This document shows, piece after piece, positions 19,269 through 27,373 of a stretch of DNA of 64,000 nucleotides (its first letter is position 1; each line of letters starts with the position of its first letter). Origin of the DNA: Bog-473 sp963730395. GTDB lineage: Bacteria; Actinomycetota; Acidimicrobiia; Acidimicrobiales; RAAP-2. The DNA lies in assembly GCA_963730395.1 (NCBI GenBank), contig CAVSSK010000004.1:124001-188000 (forward strand). The letters run 5' to 3'. The notes beneath the pieces were generated by a model that was given only the letters and a program-made list of their open reading frames with translations, did not search any database and was not told the origin of the DNA. The position numbers and the translations under genes are program-made.

Positions 19269-20167
19269 CTAGAAGAAGTGCAGATACGGGGTCCCGTTGC
19301 GGGCGACGACGGCGAAGACCTTGCCGAGTGTCGAGGAGCCGGGGATGGCGCCGAAGGACCTCGAGTCGCACGAGTTGGTGCGGTTGTCGGCCAGGACGAA
19401 GTAGTCGCCCTTGGGGACGGTCGTCTTCGTGATCTGGACCGAGCTCACCGCGCCGTGGCCGGGGTCGTACCACCCGCGCTCGGCCATCGGCTTGCCGTCC
19501 ACGTAGATGGTCTGGTGACTGGACCAGATCGTCTCTCCCGGCAGGGCGACCACCCGTTGCACGAGGTACTGCCCGGTGCCCGAGGCCCGGCAGGGGAAGT
19601 AGGCGGGACGGTGGAACACGATGATGTCACCGCGGCCGATGGAGCCCGTGAGGAAGCTGGACCGCAGGACCAGGATCCGGTCACCCGCCTGCAGGGTGGG
19701 CGACATGGCGGACGAGGGCACCGTGAAGGGCGCAATGAGCGTCAGCCGCAGCAGGACGGCGACGAGGACGATCGTCGTGAGGGCCACGGCCACCACGAGC
19801 AGCCACCGCCTGCGCCGCTGGCGGGCTCGGGCCCGACGGCGCGTGGCCGGAGGGCGAGTCGGCGCTGCCGCCGTGCGGGCGCAGGCTCGGCTGCCGGAGT
19901 TGGCACCGCCGGGGCTGTCGGCGCCACCGAACTGACGTTGAGCCCCCGCAGTCGGTAGTCATTGCCCAGATGCGGGGTGGCGGGCGGTTGCAGGTCCCGA
20001 CCTCCCGCAGGCGGGGGAGTGGTGACCCGCGTGTGCCCGTTCTCAGCGTCCGGAGCGTCTGGAGCGTCTGGCCACGCAAAGTCGATATCCGAACGGCGGG
20101 CGTGCTTCGGTCGGCGGGGTGGTTGCTCTCCTGCACCGTCTGGTCGCGTCAACCTGGTGTCGGTCAT
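19269..20167 (-). CDS. Signal peptidase I-fold protein lacking the catalytic Ser and Lys, one frame change
   Basis: An S26-type protein of about 299 residues. A Pro-rich cytoplasmic N-terminus of roughly 105 residues leads into an Arg-rich stretch, one membrane helix (near VVAVALTTIVLVAVLLRL) and the peptidase domain. Family boxes are clear: VPSSAMSPTL, YLVQRVVALPGE and LADNRTNSCDSRSFG. The catalytic Ser that precedes the Met is Ala (codon at 19707-19709), and the Lys before RVVALPG is Gln (codon at 19557-19559). With both dyad residues gone it should not cleave signal peptides and may bind or chaperone an exported partner. The two halves join if one base is added near 19843. It overlaps the upstream gene by ATGA and precedes GH12 by 2 bases. 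Confidence 0.75.
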
Positions 20168-20609
20168 TCCGGAGCGGGCCCCCCGTGGCCGGCTGCCTCC
20201 CGCTGGCCGTTGGAGGACTCCGCCGCATCATCGGGCCAGGGCCAGTCGGCCGGCGCCGCCGGGCGCGGGACCATCGTGGCGTGCTCGAGGGACCACGACC
20301 ACCTCTCCACGGGCACCATGTCGGACCACGAGGGCGGGACGCGTCTGATCCGCGGCTCCGAGAACCCGGTGCTCGAGGCGGGGGGGAGCTGGGCCCCCCA
20401 TCGGCGGCGATCTCTGCGGCCCGCCTGGTGCTGATCCTCTGGCTGGCCGGGTCGTAGGGCAGGTCGAACAGCCCGGGATCGTCGAGCCAGCCCGGGCAGT
20501 CCTCGCTGATGGCCTGCGCCACGTCGGGCCACCGCACGCGGGCGAGCAGGTAGGGCTGGGCGCTGTCCCCGAGGACCAGGTACTCCACCGCGTACTCCGC
20601 CTGAGCCAC
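20164..20609 (-). CDS. Conserved-looking protein of unknown function, one frame change
   Basis: A protein of about 148 residues starting MAQAEYAVEYLVLGDSAQ. It has no signal peptide or membrane helix and is rich in Trp and Pro in its second half (VERWSWSLEHATM, PADWPWPDD). I do not recognise a family. The frame changes between 20379 and 20398, where a G7 run and a C6 run sit close together; one missing base restores a reading through SSTGFSEPRIRR to the stop. The stop overlaps the ATG of the signal-peptidase-like gene (ATGA), so it belongs to that operon. The GTG start lies 6 bases after a TATCGT hexamer, suggesting a leaderless transcript. Confidence 0.6.
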
Positions 20610-20615
20610 AGCGAA

Positions 20616-20621
20616 ACGATA
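20616..20621 (-). promoter_or_regulatory. -10 element, leaderless type, for the 20609 gene
   Basis: On the minus strand TATCGT ends exactly 6 bases before the GTG start, so the transcript would begin at or next to the start codon. The same spacing recurs at pdxS, rel, alaS and the PQQ-propeller gene. Confidence 0.5.
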
Positions 20622-20655
20622 GGGCCTGGGGCGGCCGAACTCTAGGGCCGATCAG

Positions 20656-22156
20656 CTATTTCGCGGGCCGGCTCAGGGGGCCGGGGCGGGGGCGGGGGAG
20701 TCCCCAGGGGCCGACGAAGGCCAGCACACTCCGCAGCGAGGGGACGAGGAGCAGGCCGTCCGCGACCGGTGGGCGTCGGGAAGTGGTTGGCCAGGACCCC
20801 GATGGGCTCCTGGACCTCGGGCTGCCCGCTGGCCTGGCTGAGCCCGACCAGCACGTGCCCGTCGAGGAGGATGGTCCAGACCATGCCGCCGGCGACGATC
20901 GGCGGCCCGGCCGTGCGCACCGTGGTCGAGCGCCACAGGACGTGGAGATACGGGCGCTTCTTGTTCACCTGGACGGCGGTGATGTGCGAGAAGTGCGCGT
21001 TGCCCGGCTCGCCGTCGTCGCAGTTGACGTAGAGGACCGAGCCGTCGACGGCGATGCCACCCCAGGCGGAGCCGCCGTTGCGCGCCGGGCGACAGAGCGC
21101 CAGGCTGGCCACCTGGTGGCCGACCCCGCCGAGCTGACTCTGGCGCGCCAGATACGCCGTCCCCGCCTTCCCGACGGTGAACGCGAACCCGTTCACCAGT
21201 GCCGCATTGGAGGAGCCGAGGTCGAAGTCCACGATGTTGTCGGCCCGCCACAAGGGGTCGCCGAAGCGCTGGAGGAGACGGAATCCCGGCGACAACTTGA
21301 CGATCGCATTGCTCCCGTCCCAGCGATGCGAGGGACCGGTCACCGAGCCATTGGCCACGGTGAACCAGATGTCGCCTGCCGGATCGACGACGGGTGCGGC
21401 ACCGCCCATCCAGATGCCGCCCCCGTATTCGCCCGGAGCGGTATCCGTCTCGAACGTCCGCATCGCGCCGCCCGCCTCGGGGATGCCGATCACGTAGCCG
21501 TGGTATCTCCCGCAATCGTCGAAGCCGGTGTAGGAGACGACGATCCGGCCCTGCGATGCGGTCAGCCCGGAGCGTTGCAGTTGCAGGAGGGGCTGCGAGC
21601 CCGGCGGGTCGGCGCTCTGGTCGAGCTCGATGCTCCCGTCGAAGAGGCTGAGGCCGTAGAGGCGGTGCTGAGCCGTGAACCCGGTCTGCTCCATGGCGAC
21701 GACGAAGATCTCGTTCCGGGCGAGATCGATGTAGGGCGTTCCGGTGATGCCGACCTGGGGTGACACGACGCTCTGGCACGGGAGGGCTGACACCGGGACG
21801 GGCGTGCCGAGGTGGACGCTCCACAGGATGCTGCCCGTCTGGGCCGAGAGGGCGTAGACGGTGTCGTTGGCGGTGGCGACCACCACGCGTCCGTCGGCGA
21901 CGAGCGGCTCGCCGAAGACGCCGTTGTCGAGCTTGGGGGAGGTCCATCCCGGCTTCAGCGGACTGAGGTCCGTGTTCACGGGGTCCACCCCCGACGACAG
22001 CGTGTTCTGGTGGTACACGGGCCAGTTCGTCCCGAAGGGAGGTTGGAGACCGGGTGCCACCGTGGCCGCCGCCCGCGGCCGAGCCCCATGTCCGAGCACG
22101 AGGGTGGCGGCGGACATGATCCCACTGGCGAGCAGCAGACGGCACCCGCCGCGCAT
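20656..22156 (-). CDS. Secreted PQQ-like beta-propeller protein, one frame change near the end
   Basis: A roughly 499-residue exported protein. MRGGCRLLLASGIMSAATLVLG is the signal peptide, and the mature part repeats blades such as GRVVVATANDTVYALSAQTG and GSILWSVHLG, typical of PQQ-dependent dehydrogenase-like or BamB-like propellers. I see no cofactor or catalytic signature, so it may be a scaffold or a binding protein. Near the end, removing one C around 20771 gives FPTPPVADGLLLVPSLRSVL and a stop at 20656-20658; the length is one base over a multiple of three. It stands 46 bases before the unknown gene, with signal-peptidase-like and GH12 genes beyond, so a four-gene unit is likely. Confidence 0.75.
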
Positions 22157-22162
22157 CGGCGC

Positions 22163-22168
22163 AGTCTA
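22163..22168 (-). promoter_or_regulatory. -10 element, leaderless type, for the PQQ-propeller gene
   Basis: On the minus strand TAGACT ends 6 bases before the ATG at 22156. The same hexamer and spacing occur at pdxS. Confidence 0.55.
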
Positions 22169-22251
22169 GGGGCGTGGCCCGACGCTGCCGGGGCGCGGCT
22201 GGCCCGGGAGAGGCGGCGCCGGCCCAGCCCGTCGGGCCGGCGATGGTGCCG

Positions 22252-22257
22252 TAGGCT
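22252..22257 (+). promoter_or_regulatory. Possible -10 element for the M48 protease gene
   Basis: TAGGCT ends 9 bases before the ATG at 22267, close enough for a leaderless or nearly leaderless transcript. It lies back to back with the promoter of the divergent propeller gene. Confidence 0.45.
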
Positions 22258-22266
22258 GGCAGGCCC

Positions 22267-23460
22267 ATGGCCGATCAGAACGACGCTGCAGGAACGCCGG
22301 CGAGAGCCGGGGGAGCCCCGAGTAGTGGGGGCGCCGGCGGCGCGGGCGGCGGCGGCGGGGGTGGTAGCGGAGGCGGCAGTAGCTCCAACCGGAACCGCAA
22401 TCGGAGCCGGAACCGCAACCGGAGCCGCTCGGGTGGCGGAGGCGGCGGGAACGGTGGCGGCGGCGGCGGTGGCAGCGCCAACGCACAGAAGAAGGGCCAA
22501 GGCGGCGGCGGCGGCGGACAGCGCTCGGGGAAGGGCGGCAACCGGTCGCGACAGCGTTCCGGATCCGGGTCCGGGTCGGGCGGGAGCCAGCGCGGCTCGG
22601 TGTCCCGCTCGGCCGTGGCCGTCGCCCCACCGCCGCCGCTCCCGCCGCTCGAGGTGCAGCCCAGCCTCGGCGCGCCCGAGGTCTACCCCGGCGAGGTGGC
22701 GGCCAACCGTCGCCGGGCGATCGTGCTGTGCGCCTGGACGGCGCTCATCCCCGCCCTCCTCTTCGGCGCGCTGCTCTGGGCCGCCGTCTCGCCGATCGCC
22801 GGCATCGCCGCGTTCGTCGTGGCCGGGGCGGCGATCATGTTCGCGGTGTGGCGGCTCGCACCGGCGATGGCCTTGCGGCGGATCGGCGCCGTCCCCGTCG
22901 ACGAGGACGACGACCCGCGGCTCTACAACGTCACCGAGGGCCTGTGCGCCACGTTCGGCCTCGGCATGCCGTCGCTCCACGTCGTGGTCGACGACGTCCC
23001 CAATGCGTGCGCGCTCGGGCGCGACCATCGGCGCTCCGACATCGTCGTCACGACCGGCCTCCTGCGCCGGTTGGACCCGATCCAGCTCGAGGGCGTCGTC
23101 GCCCACGAGCTGGCCCACGTGAAGCGGGGCGACAACGGCGTCTCGTGCGTCGGGGTCACCATCGCCACCCTCTTCGGTGGTGAGACGATGCTGCGGCGCT
23201 GCGTGGGGGAGAACCGCGAGTACCGGTCCGACGTCATCGCCGCCTCGGCCGTGCGCTACCCCCGCGGCCTGCTCGAGGCGCTCCGCATCATGATGGACGC
23301 CCCGCCCCCGGCCGAGGGCACCTTCTTCGCGTCGCCGTCCCGCTTCGGGCCCACGCGCTGGGTCTGGATCGACCCCTTCGTGGGGCACCGGGACGACCCC
23401 CTCGAGCCCGGCGAGATGGACGCCACGTCGGTGAGGGCCGCCGCACTGAGCCTGTGGTGA
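22267..23460 (+). CDS. M48-family membrane metalloprotease with long Gly/Ser/Arg/Asn-rich N-terminus
   Basis: A 397-residue protein. Residues 1 to about 115 are low-complexity runs of Gly, Ser, Asn and Arg (SSSNRNRNRSRNRNRSRSG, then poly-Gly). Two adjacent membrane helices follow near residues 155-200, then a zinc protease domain with HELAH at 280-284 and the third-ligand motif ENREYRSD about 40 residues later. Relatives such as HtpX degrade misfolded membrane proteins; the domain here is shorter and ends soon after WVWIDPF. The long disordered, Arg-rich N-terminus is unusual and could contact nucleic acid, lipid head groups or partners. It stands alone, with its own promoter and pdxS 32 bases downstream. 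Confidence 0.8.
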   Translation: MADQNDAAGTPARAGGAPSSGGAGGAGGGGGGGSGGGSSSNRNRNRSRNRNRSRSGGGGGGNGGGGGGGSANAQKKGQGGGGGGQRSGKGGNRSRQRSGSGSGSGGSQRGSVSRSAVAVAPPPPLPPLEVQPSLGAPEVYPGEVAANRRRAIVLCAWTALIPALLFGALLWAAVSPIAGIAAFVVAGAAIMFAVWRLAPAMALRRIGAVPVDEDDDPRLYNVTEGLCATFGLGMPSLHVVVDDVPNACALGRDHRRSDIVVTTGLLRRLDPIQLEGVVAHELAHVKRGDNGVSCVGVTIATLFGGETMLRRCVGENREYRSDVIAASAVRYPRGLLEALRIMMDAPPPAEGTFFASPSRFGPTRWVWIDPFVGHRDDPLEPGEMDATSVRAAALSLW

Positions 23461-23480
23461 GCCGGGGCGGCCCACCCTCG

Positions 23481-23486
23481 TAGACT
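23481..23486 (+). promoter_or_regulatory. -10 element, leaderless type, for pdxS
   Basis: TAGACT ends 6 bases before the pdxS ATG, so transcription would start at the initiator codon. The first codons are not preceded by a Shine-Dalgarno sequence, in agreement. Confidence 0.55.
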
Positions 23487-23492
23487 GGACCC

Positions 23493-24368
23493 ATGACAAC
23501 CGGGACCTTCACCGTCAAGCGGGGGTTGGCGGACATGCTGCGGGGCGGCGTCATCATGGACGTCGTCAACGCCGAGCAGGCCAAGATCGCCGAGGATGCC
23601 GGTGCCGTCTCGGTCATGGCGCTCGAGCGGGTGCCGGCCGACATCCGCCGCGACGGTGGCGTGGCGCGGATGAGCGACCCGCTGCTGATCGAGCAGATCA
23701 TCGAGGCCGTCACGATCCCGGTCATGGCCAAGGCCCGCATCGGGCACTTCGCCGAGGCGCAGGTGCTGCAGTCGCTCGGGGTCGACTTCGTCGACGAGTC
23801 CGAGGTGCTGACGCCGGCCGACGAGGCGTACCACATCGACAAGTGGCCCTTCACCGTGCCGTTCGTCTGCGGCGCGACGAACCTGGGCGAGGCGCTGCGG
23901 CGGATCTCCGAGGGCGCGGCGATGATCCGCTCCAAGGGCGAGGCCGGGACCGGGAACATCGTCGAGGCCGTGCGCCACCTGCGCGCCATCCTCGGGGCGA
24001 TCCGCTCCATCACCCAGGCCGACCCGGCCGAGCTCTACGGCTGGGCCAAGGAGCTGGCGGCGCCGGTCGGGCTCGTGCAGGAGATCCACGCCGCCGGCAA
24101 GCTCCCGGTGCCGCTGTTCTGTGCCGGCGGCATCGCCACGCCGGCCGACGCGGCGCTCGTGATGCAGCTCGGCGCCGAGGCCGTCTTCGTCGGCTCGGGC
24201 ATCTTCAAGTCGTCGGACCCCGCCCGCATGGCGTCGGCCGTCGTGGAGGCGACGGCGCACTTCGAGGACGCCGAGCACGTGGCCAAGGTGTCACGCGGCC
24301 TCGGCGAGGCCATGCGGGGGCTGGACGAGTCGCAGTACGGCGAGCACCTCGCCGACCGGGGGTGGTAG
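23493..24368 (+). CDS. pdxS: Pyridoxal 5'-phosphate synthase, synthase subunit
   Basis: A 291-residue (beta/alpha)8 barrel that makes pyridoxal phosphate from ribose 5-phosphate, glyceraldehyde 3-phosphate and ammonia supplied by PdxT. The sequence is highly conserved: GVIMDVVNAEQAKIAEDAGA, ALERVPADIR, KARIGHFAEAQ, DFVDESEVLTPAD, and KGEAGTGNIVEAVRH with the active-site Lys. It is followed at once by pdxT, whose start overlaps the last codons. The pdxS-pdxT pair near ruvCAB follows the actinobacterial order. Confidence 0.97.
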   Translation: MTTGTFTVKRGLADMLRGGVIMDVVNAEQAKIAEDAGAVSVMALERVPADIRRDGGVARMSDPLLIEQIIEAVTIPVMAKARIGHFAEAQVLQSLGVDFVDESEVLTPADEAYHIDKWPFTVPFVCGATNLGEALRRISEGAAMIRSKGEAGTGNIVEAVRHLRAILGAIRSITQADPAELYGWAKELAAPVGLVQEIHAAGKLPVPLFCAGGIATPADAALVMQLGAEAVFVGSGIFKSSDPARMASAVVEATAHFEDAEHVAKVSRGLGEAMRGLDESQYGEHLADRGW

Positions 24369-25088
24369 CGGGCTCGGCGCCTGACCCGGGGCTGGGCTCG
24401 GGCCCGCTGATCGGCGTGCTCGACCTGCAGGGGGACGTGCGCGAGCATCTCGCCGCCCTGGCCTCCGTGGGGAGCCCGGCTCGCCTGGTCAAGCGCCCGG
24501 CGGATTTGGACGGGCTCGACGGCCTGGTGCTGCCGGGCGGGGAGTCGACGACGCTGTCGATGCTGCTGGAGTCGACCGGGCTGTTCGAGGCGCTGGCCGA
24601 GCGGCTCGCCGCTGCGCCGGGGGCTGTCGGGGTCGGGTGGGCCGCTGCCGATCCTGGGGACCTGCGCCGGCCTCGTCCTCGTGGCCCGGGAGGTGCTCGA
24701 CGGGCGTCCCGACCAGCGCACCTTCGGCGTGCTCGATGCGGTGGTGCGCCGCAACGGCTACGGGCGCCAGGTGCAGTCCTTCGAGAGCGCGGTGTGCTTC
24801 GGCTCCGGTGAGGGGCCGCCGTTGCCCGCCGTCTTCATCCGGGCGCCGCTGGTGGTCTCGGTGGGGGAGGCGGTGGAGGTGCTCGCCACGCTGGACGGCG
24901 TCCCCGTCCTGGTGCGCCAGGGGCCGGTGCTCGCCTCGTCGTTCCACCCCGAGCTGACGCCGGACCGGCGGGTGCACCGGCTCTTCGCGCAGATGTGCGG
25001 GGTGCGGGGTGCCGGCGGCGGGGCCGGCGCGGGCGCTGGTGCTGGCGCTGGTGCCGACGCCCACGGTGCCGGTGTCCGGCACGGGTAG
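24362..25088 (+). CDS. pdxT: Pyridoxal 5'-phosphate synthase, glutaminase subunit, one frame change
   Basis: A class I glutamine amidotransferase that hydrolyses glutamine and passes ammonia to PdxS. IGVLDLQGDVREH, LVLPGGESTTLS, the nucleophile Cys in PILGTCAGLVL, and the C-terminal His-Glu pair in SSFHPELTPDRR are all visible. The frame changes once near 24636, between the GGEST half and the Cys half; the total length is one base over a multiple of three, so one extra base would explain it. The GTG at 24362 overlaps the pdxS stop by 7 bases. The last 28 residues are a Gly-Ala repeat (GAGAGAGAGAGAD) not needed for the fold. Other starts are possible because the first 15 residues are not conserved. 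Confidence 0.88.
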
Positions 25089-25111
25089 CGACGGGCACCG
25101 CACTCGCCTCG

Positions 25112-25975
25112 ATGCGCCGCTACGTCCTCACCGTCACCTGCCCCGACCGGGTCGGCATCGTCGCCGCCGTCACCGGGCTGATCGCCGGCCACGGCGGGTC
25201 GGTCCTCGAGGCCGCCCAGCACGGTGACCTGCAGACCGGCCGCTTCTTCCTGCGCATCGAGATCGTCGCCGACAGCCTCCCGGCGGGGTTCGGCCCGTCC
25301 GACCTGTCGGCCGCCTTCTCGCCGGTCGCCGCCGCGTTCGACATGGAGTGGCACCTGAGCGACACCGACGAGCGCAAGCGGGTCGTGCTCTTGGCCAGCC
25401 GGGAGGACCACTGCGTGGCGGACCTCCTCTACCGCTGGCGCGCCGAGGAGCTCGAGTGCGACATCCCGTGCGTGATCTCGAACCACGAGGACCTGCGCGG
25501 GATGGTCGAGTGGCACGGCGTCGGCTTCCGCTGCGTGCCGGTCGGGCCCGAGCCGGCGGCCAAGGCGGCGGCGTTCGAGGAGATGGAGCGCGTGCTCGAG
25601 CACGAGCGGGCCGACGTGATCGTCCTCGCTCGATACATGCAGATCCTCCCCGCCCCCTTCTGCGCCACCCGCCCCGGGCGCATCATCAACATCCACCACT
25701 CGTTCCTGCCGTCGTTCGCCGGCGCCCGCCCCTATCACCAGGCCTTCGAGCGGGGCGTGAAGCTGATCGGCGCCACCTGCCACTACGTGACGGCGGAGCT
25801 CGACGAGGGTCCGATCATCGAGCAGGACACCCGGCGCATCGACCACGCCGACTCCGTCGAGGAGCTGCAGCGGGTGGGCCGGGACGTCGAGCGCACCGTG
25901 CTGGCCCGGGGGCTGCGCTGGCACCTCGAGGACCGGGTGCTGCTCAACGGCAACAAGACCGTGGTCTTCCCGTAG
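25112..25975 (+). CDS. purU: Formyltetrahydrofolate deformylase
   Basis: Hydrolyses 10-formyltetrahydrofolate to tetrahydrofolate and formate, balancing one-carbon pools and feeding purine synthesis. The 287-residue product has an N-terminal ACT domain (RYVLTVTCPDRVGIVAAV) and a formyltransferase-type catalytic domain with the Asn-His pair in INIHHSFLPSF and the Asp in AELDEGPIIEQD. The frame is open further upstream, but the sequence there is Arg- and Cys-rich with no usual start, so the ATG at 25112 is preferred. No ribosome site is obvious before it. It follows pdxT by 23 bases. Confidence 0.93.
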   Translation: MRRYVLTVTCPDRVGIVAAVTGLIAGHGGSVLEAAQHGDLQTGRFFLRIEIVADSLPAGFGPSDLSAAFSPVAAAFDMEWHLSDTDERKRVVLLASREDHCVADLLYRWRAEELECDIPCVISNHEDLRGMVEWHGVGFRCVPVGPEPAAKAAAFEEMERVLEHERADVIVLARYMQILPAPFCATRPGRIINIHHSFLPSFAGARPYHQAFERGVKLIGATCHYVTAELDEGPIIEQDTRRIDHADSVEELQRVGRDVERTVLARGLRWHLEDRVLLNGNKTVVFP

Positions 25976-26063
25976 GCCGGCGCCCCCCGTCCCGGCGCCC
26001 CCCACCCCGCGTCTCCCGTCCCCGCCCGTCCTCCTGCCCGCTCCGGGCGACCGTTCCCCGGGC

Positions 26064-27326
26064 ATGGCCGCCGCCCCGGATCCCAGCTCCACCGCCACCG
26101 GCGGGCCCACGTCGGCCACCGCCACGAAGTCCACGTCGACCACCGCCACCAAGCACCCCCGCACCCGTCCCCTGGCCCGTGACCACGGAGGCGGCCCTCG
26201 TGCCGCGCAGCTGGCCGAGAGCATCGCCGGGCACCAGCGTGTGATCTCCGAGCACGAGGGCGCCATGCTCCGTGAGATCGCCGAGTTCGCCGGAGCAGAG
26301 GCGTGGCGGGGCGACGGCTCGCTCTCCATGGCCGACTGGCTCGTCGCCCGCCTCCACGTGAGCGGCTCCCGGGCACGGAGGCTGGTCGAGGCGGCGGAGA
26401 GGGCTGAGCGCCTCCCCGCGCTGAGTGACGCGCTCTCCGAAGGGCGCATGCCGTTCGATGTGTTCGCCCCCCTGGCCGCCGTCGCCACGCCCGAGACCGA
26501 TGCCGAGTTGGCTCGGAACTCGGCGCACTGGACGCCCCGGCAGGCCCGTGAGCTGGCGGCCGACGTCAAGGGTGTGACCGACCCGGATTCGGCCGCTCAC
26601 TTCCGGCGTCGTTTCGTCCGCTTCGACGACGAGCGCTGCCTCTTGTGGGCGCAGCTGACGAAGGATGCCTATGCCCTGGTGAAGTCGGCGGTGGTGGGGC
26701 GGGCCCGCCGCCACGACCATCCGGCCGCGACGGACCCGGACTTCGTGCGTTTCGAGAGCCGCTGCGCGGACGTGCTGTTCGAGCTGTGCGTCGAGCGCGG
26801 GTCGGGTCCCGGGCGGGGGACCGTCCGCAGCGGCGGCCAGAACAGCTGCACCATGATCGTCCACACCGACCTCGAGCGCCTGCTGTATGGCGACGGCTAT
26901 GGCCATGCCTCGATTCAGGGTGTCGGTCCCATCTCGGCCGAGGTTGCTCGCCGTCTGGCGTGCAACGCGGACATGACGCTGTCGTTGGACGCTCCGGACG
27001 GCCGCTGCCTCGATCAGAAGCCGTTGCAGCGGGACCCCACCGACGCGCAGCGCATTGAGGTCCGCCGTCGCGACAACGGGTGCCGCTTCCCGGGGTGCGG
27101 CTGTCGCAACGTGACGGACGTCCATCACGTCGTCTGGGCGTCGAAGCAGGGCCCGACCGTCTTGTCCAACCTGTTGACCCTGTGCGTGGGTCACCACAGC
27201 CGGGTGCACGAGCTCGGTTGGAAGCTCGACGGCGACGCGCAGGGGGAGGTTCGCTTCGTCAGCCCGCAAGGGCGGGTCTTCATATCGTCGCCGTCACCGA
27301 CGTGGCGGAGGCCGCCGCGGAAATGA
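26064..27326 (+). CDS. DUF222 and HNH-endonuclease domain protein
   Basis: A 420-residue protein of the common actinobacterial DUF222-HNH type. After a Ser/Thr/Ala/Pro-rich N-terminus of about 40 residues, an alpha-helical DUF222 region runs to about residue 300. The HNH nuclease motif follows: CRFPGCGCRNVTDVHHV, with the Asn in LSNLLTLC and the final GHHSRVHELGW. The zinc-pairing Cys and His residues are present, so the nuclease domain looks intact. These proteins are often found in many copies per genome; their role (mobile-element-like or DNA-repair-like) is not settled. There is no clear operon partner. Confidence 0.85.
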   Translation: MAAAPDPSSTATGGPTSATATKSTSTTATKHPRTRPLARDHGGGPRAAQLAESIAGHQRVISEHEGAMLREIAEFAGAEAWRGDGSLSMADWLVARLHVSGSRARRLVEAAERAERLPALSDALSEGRMPFDVFAPLAAVATPETDAELARNSAHWTPRQARELAADVKGVTDPDSAAHFRRRFVRFDDERCLLWAQLTKDAYALVKSAVVGRARRHDHPAATDPDFVRFESRCADVLFELCVERGSGPGRGTVRSGGQNSCTMIVHTDLERLLYGDGYGHASIQGVGPISAEVARRLACNADMTLSLDAPDGRCLDQKPLQRDPTDAQRIEVRRRDNGCRFPGCGCRNVTDVHHVVWASKQGPTVLSNLLTLCVGHHSRVHELGWKLDGDAQGEVRFVSPQGRVFISSPSPTWRRPPRK

Positions 27327-27373
27327 TCGGAGTCTGACCCGCCAATTCCGCCCGGTCCGAGGGCGGGCTCGGG

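Noticed and set aside
22275..22541. Minus-strand poly-Pro frame opposite the M48 N-terminus
   Set aside because: It is the complement of the Gly-rich low-complexity region and has no separate support.
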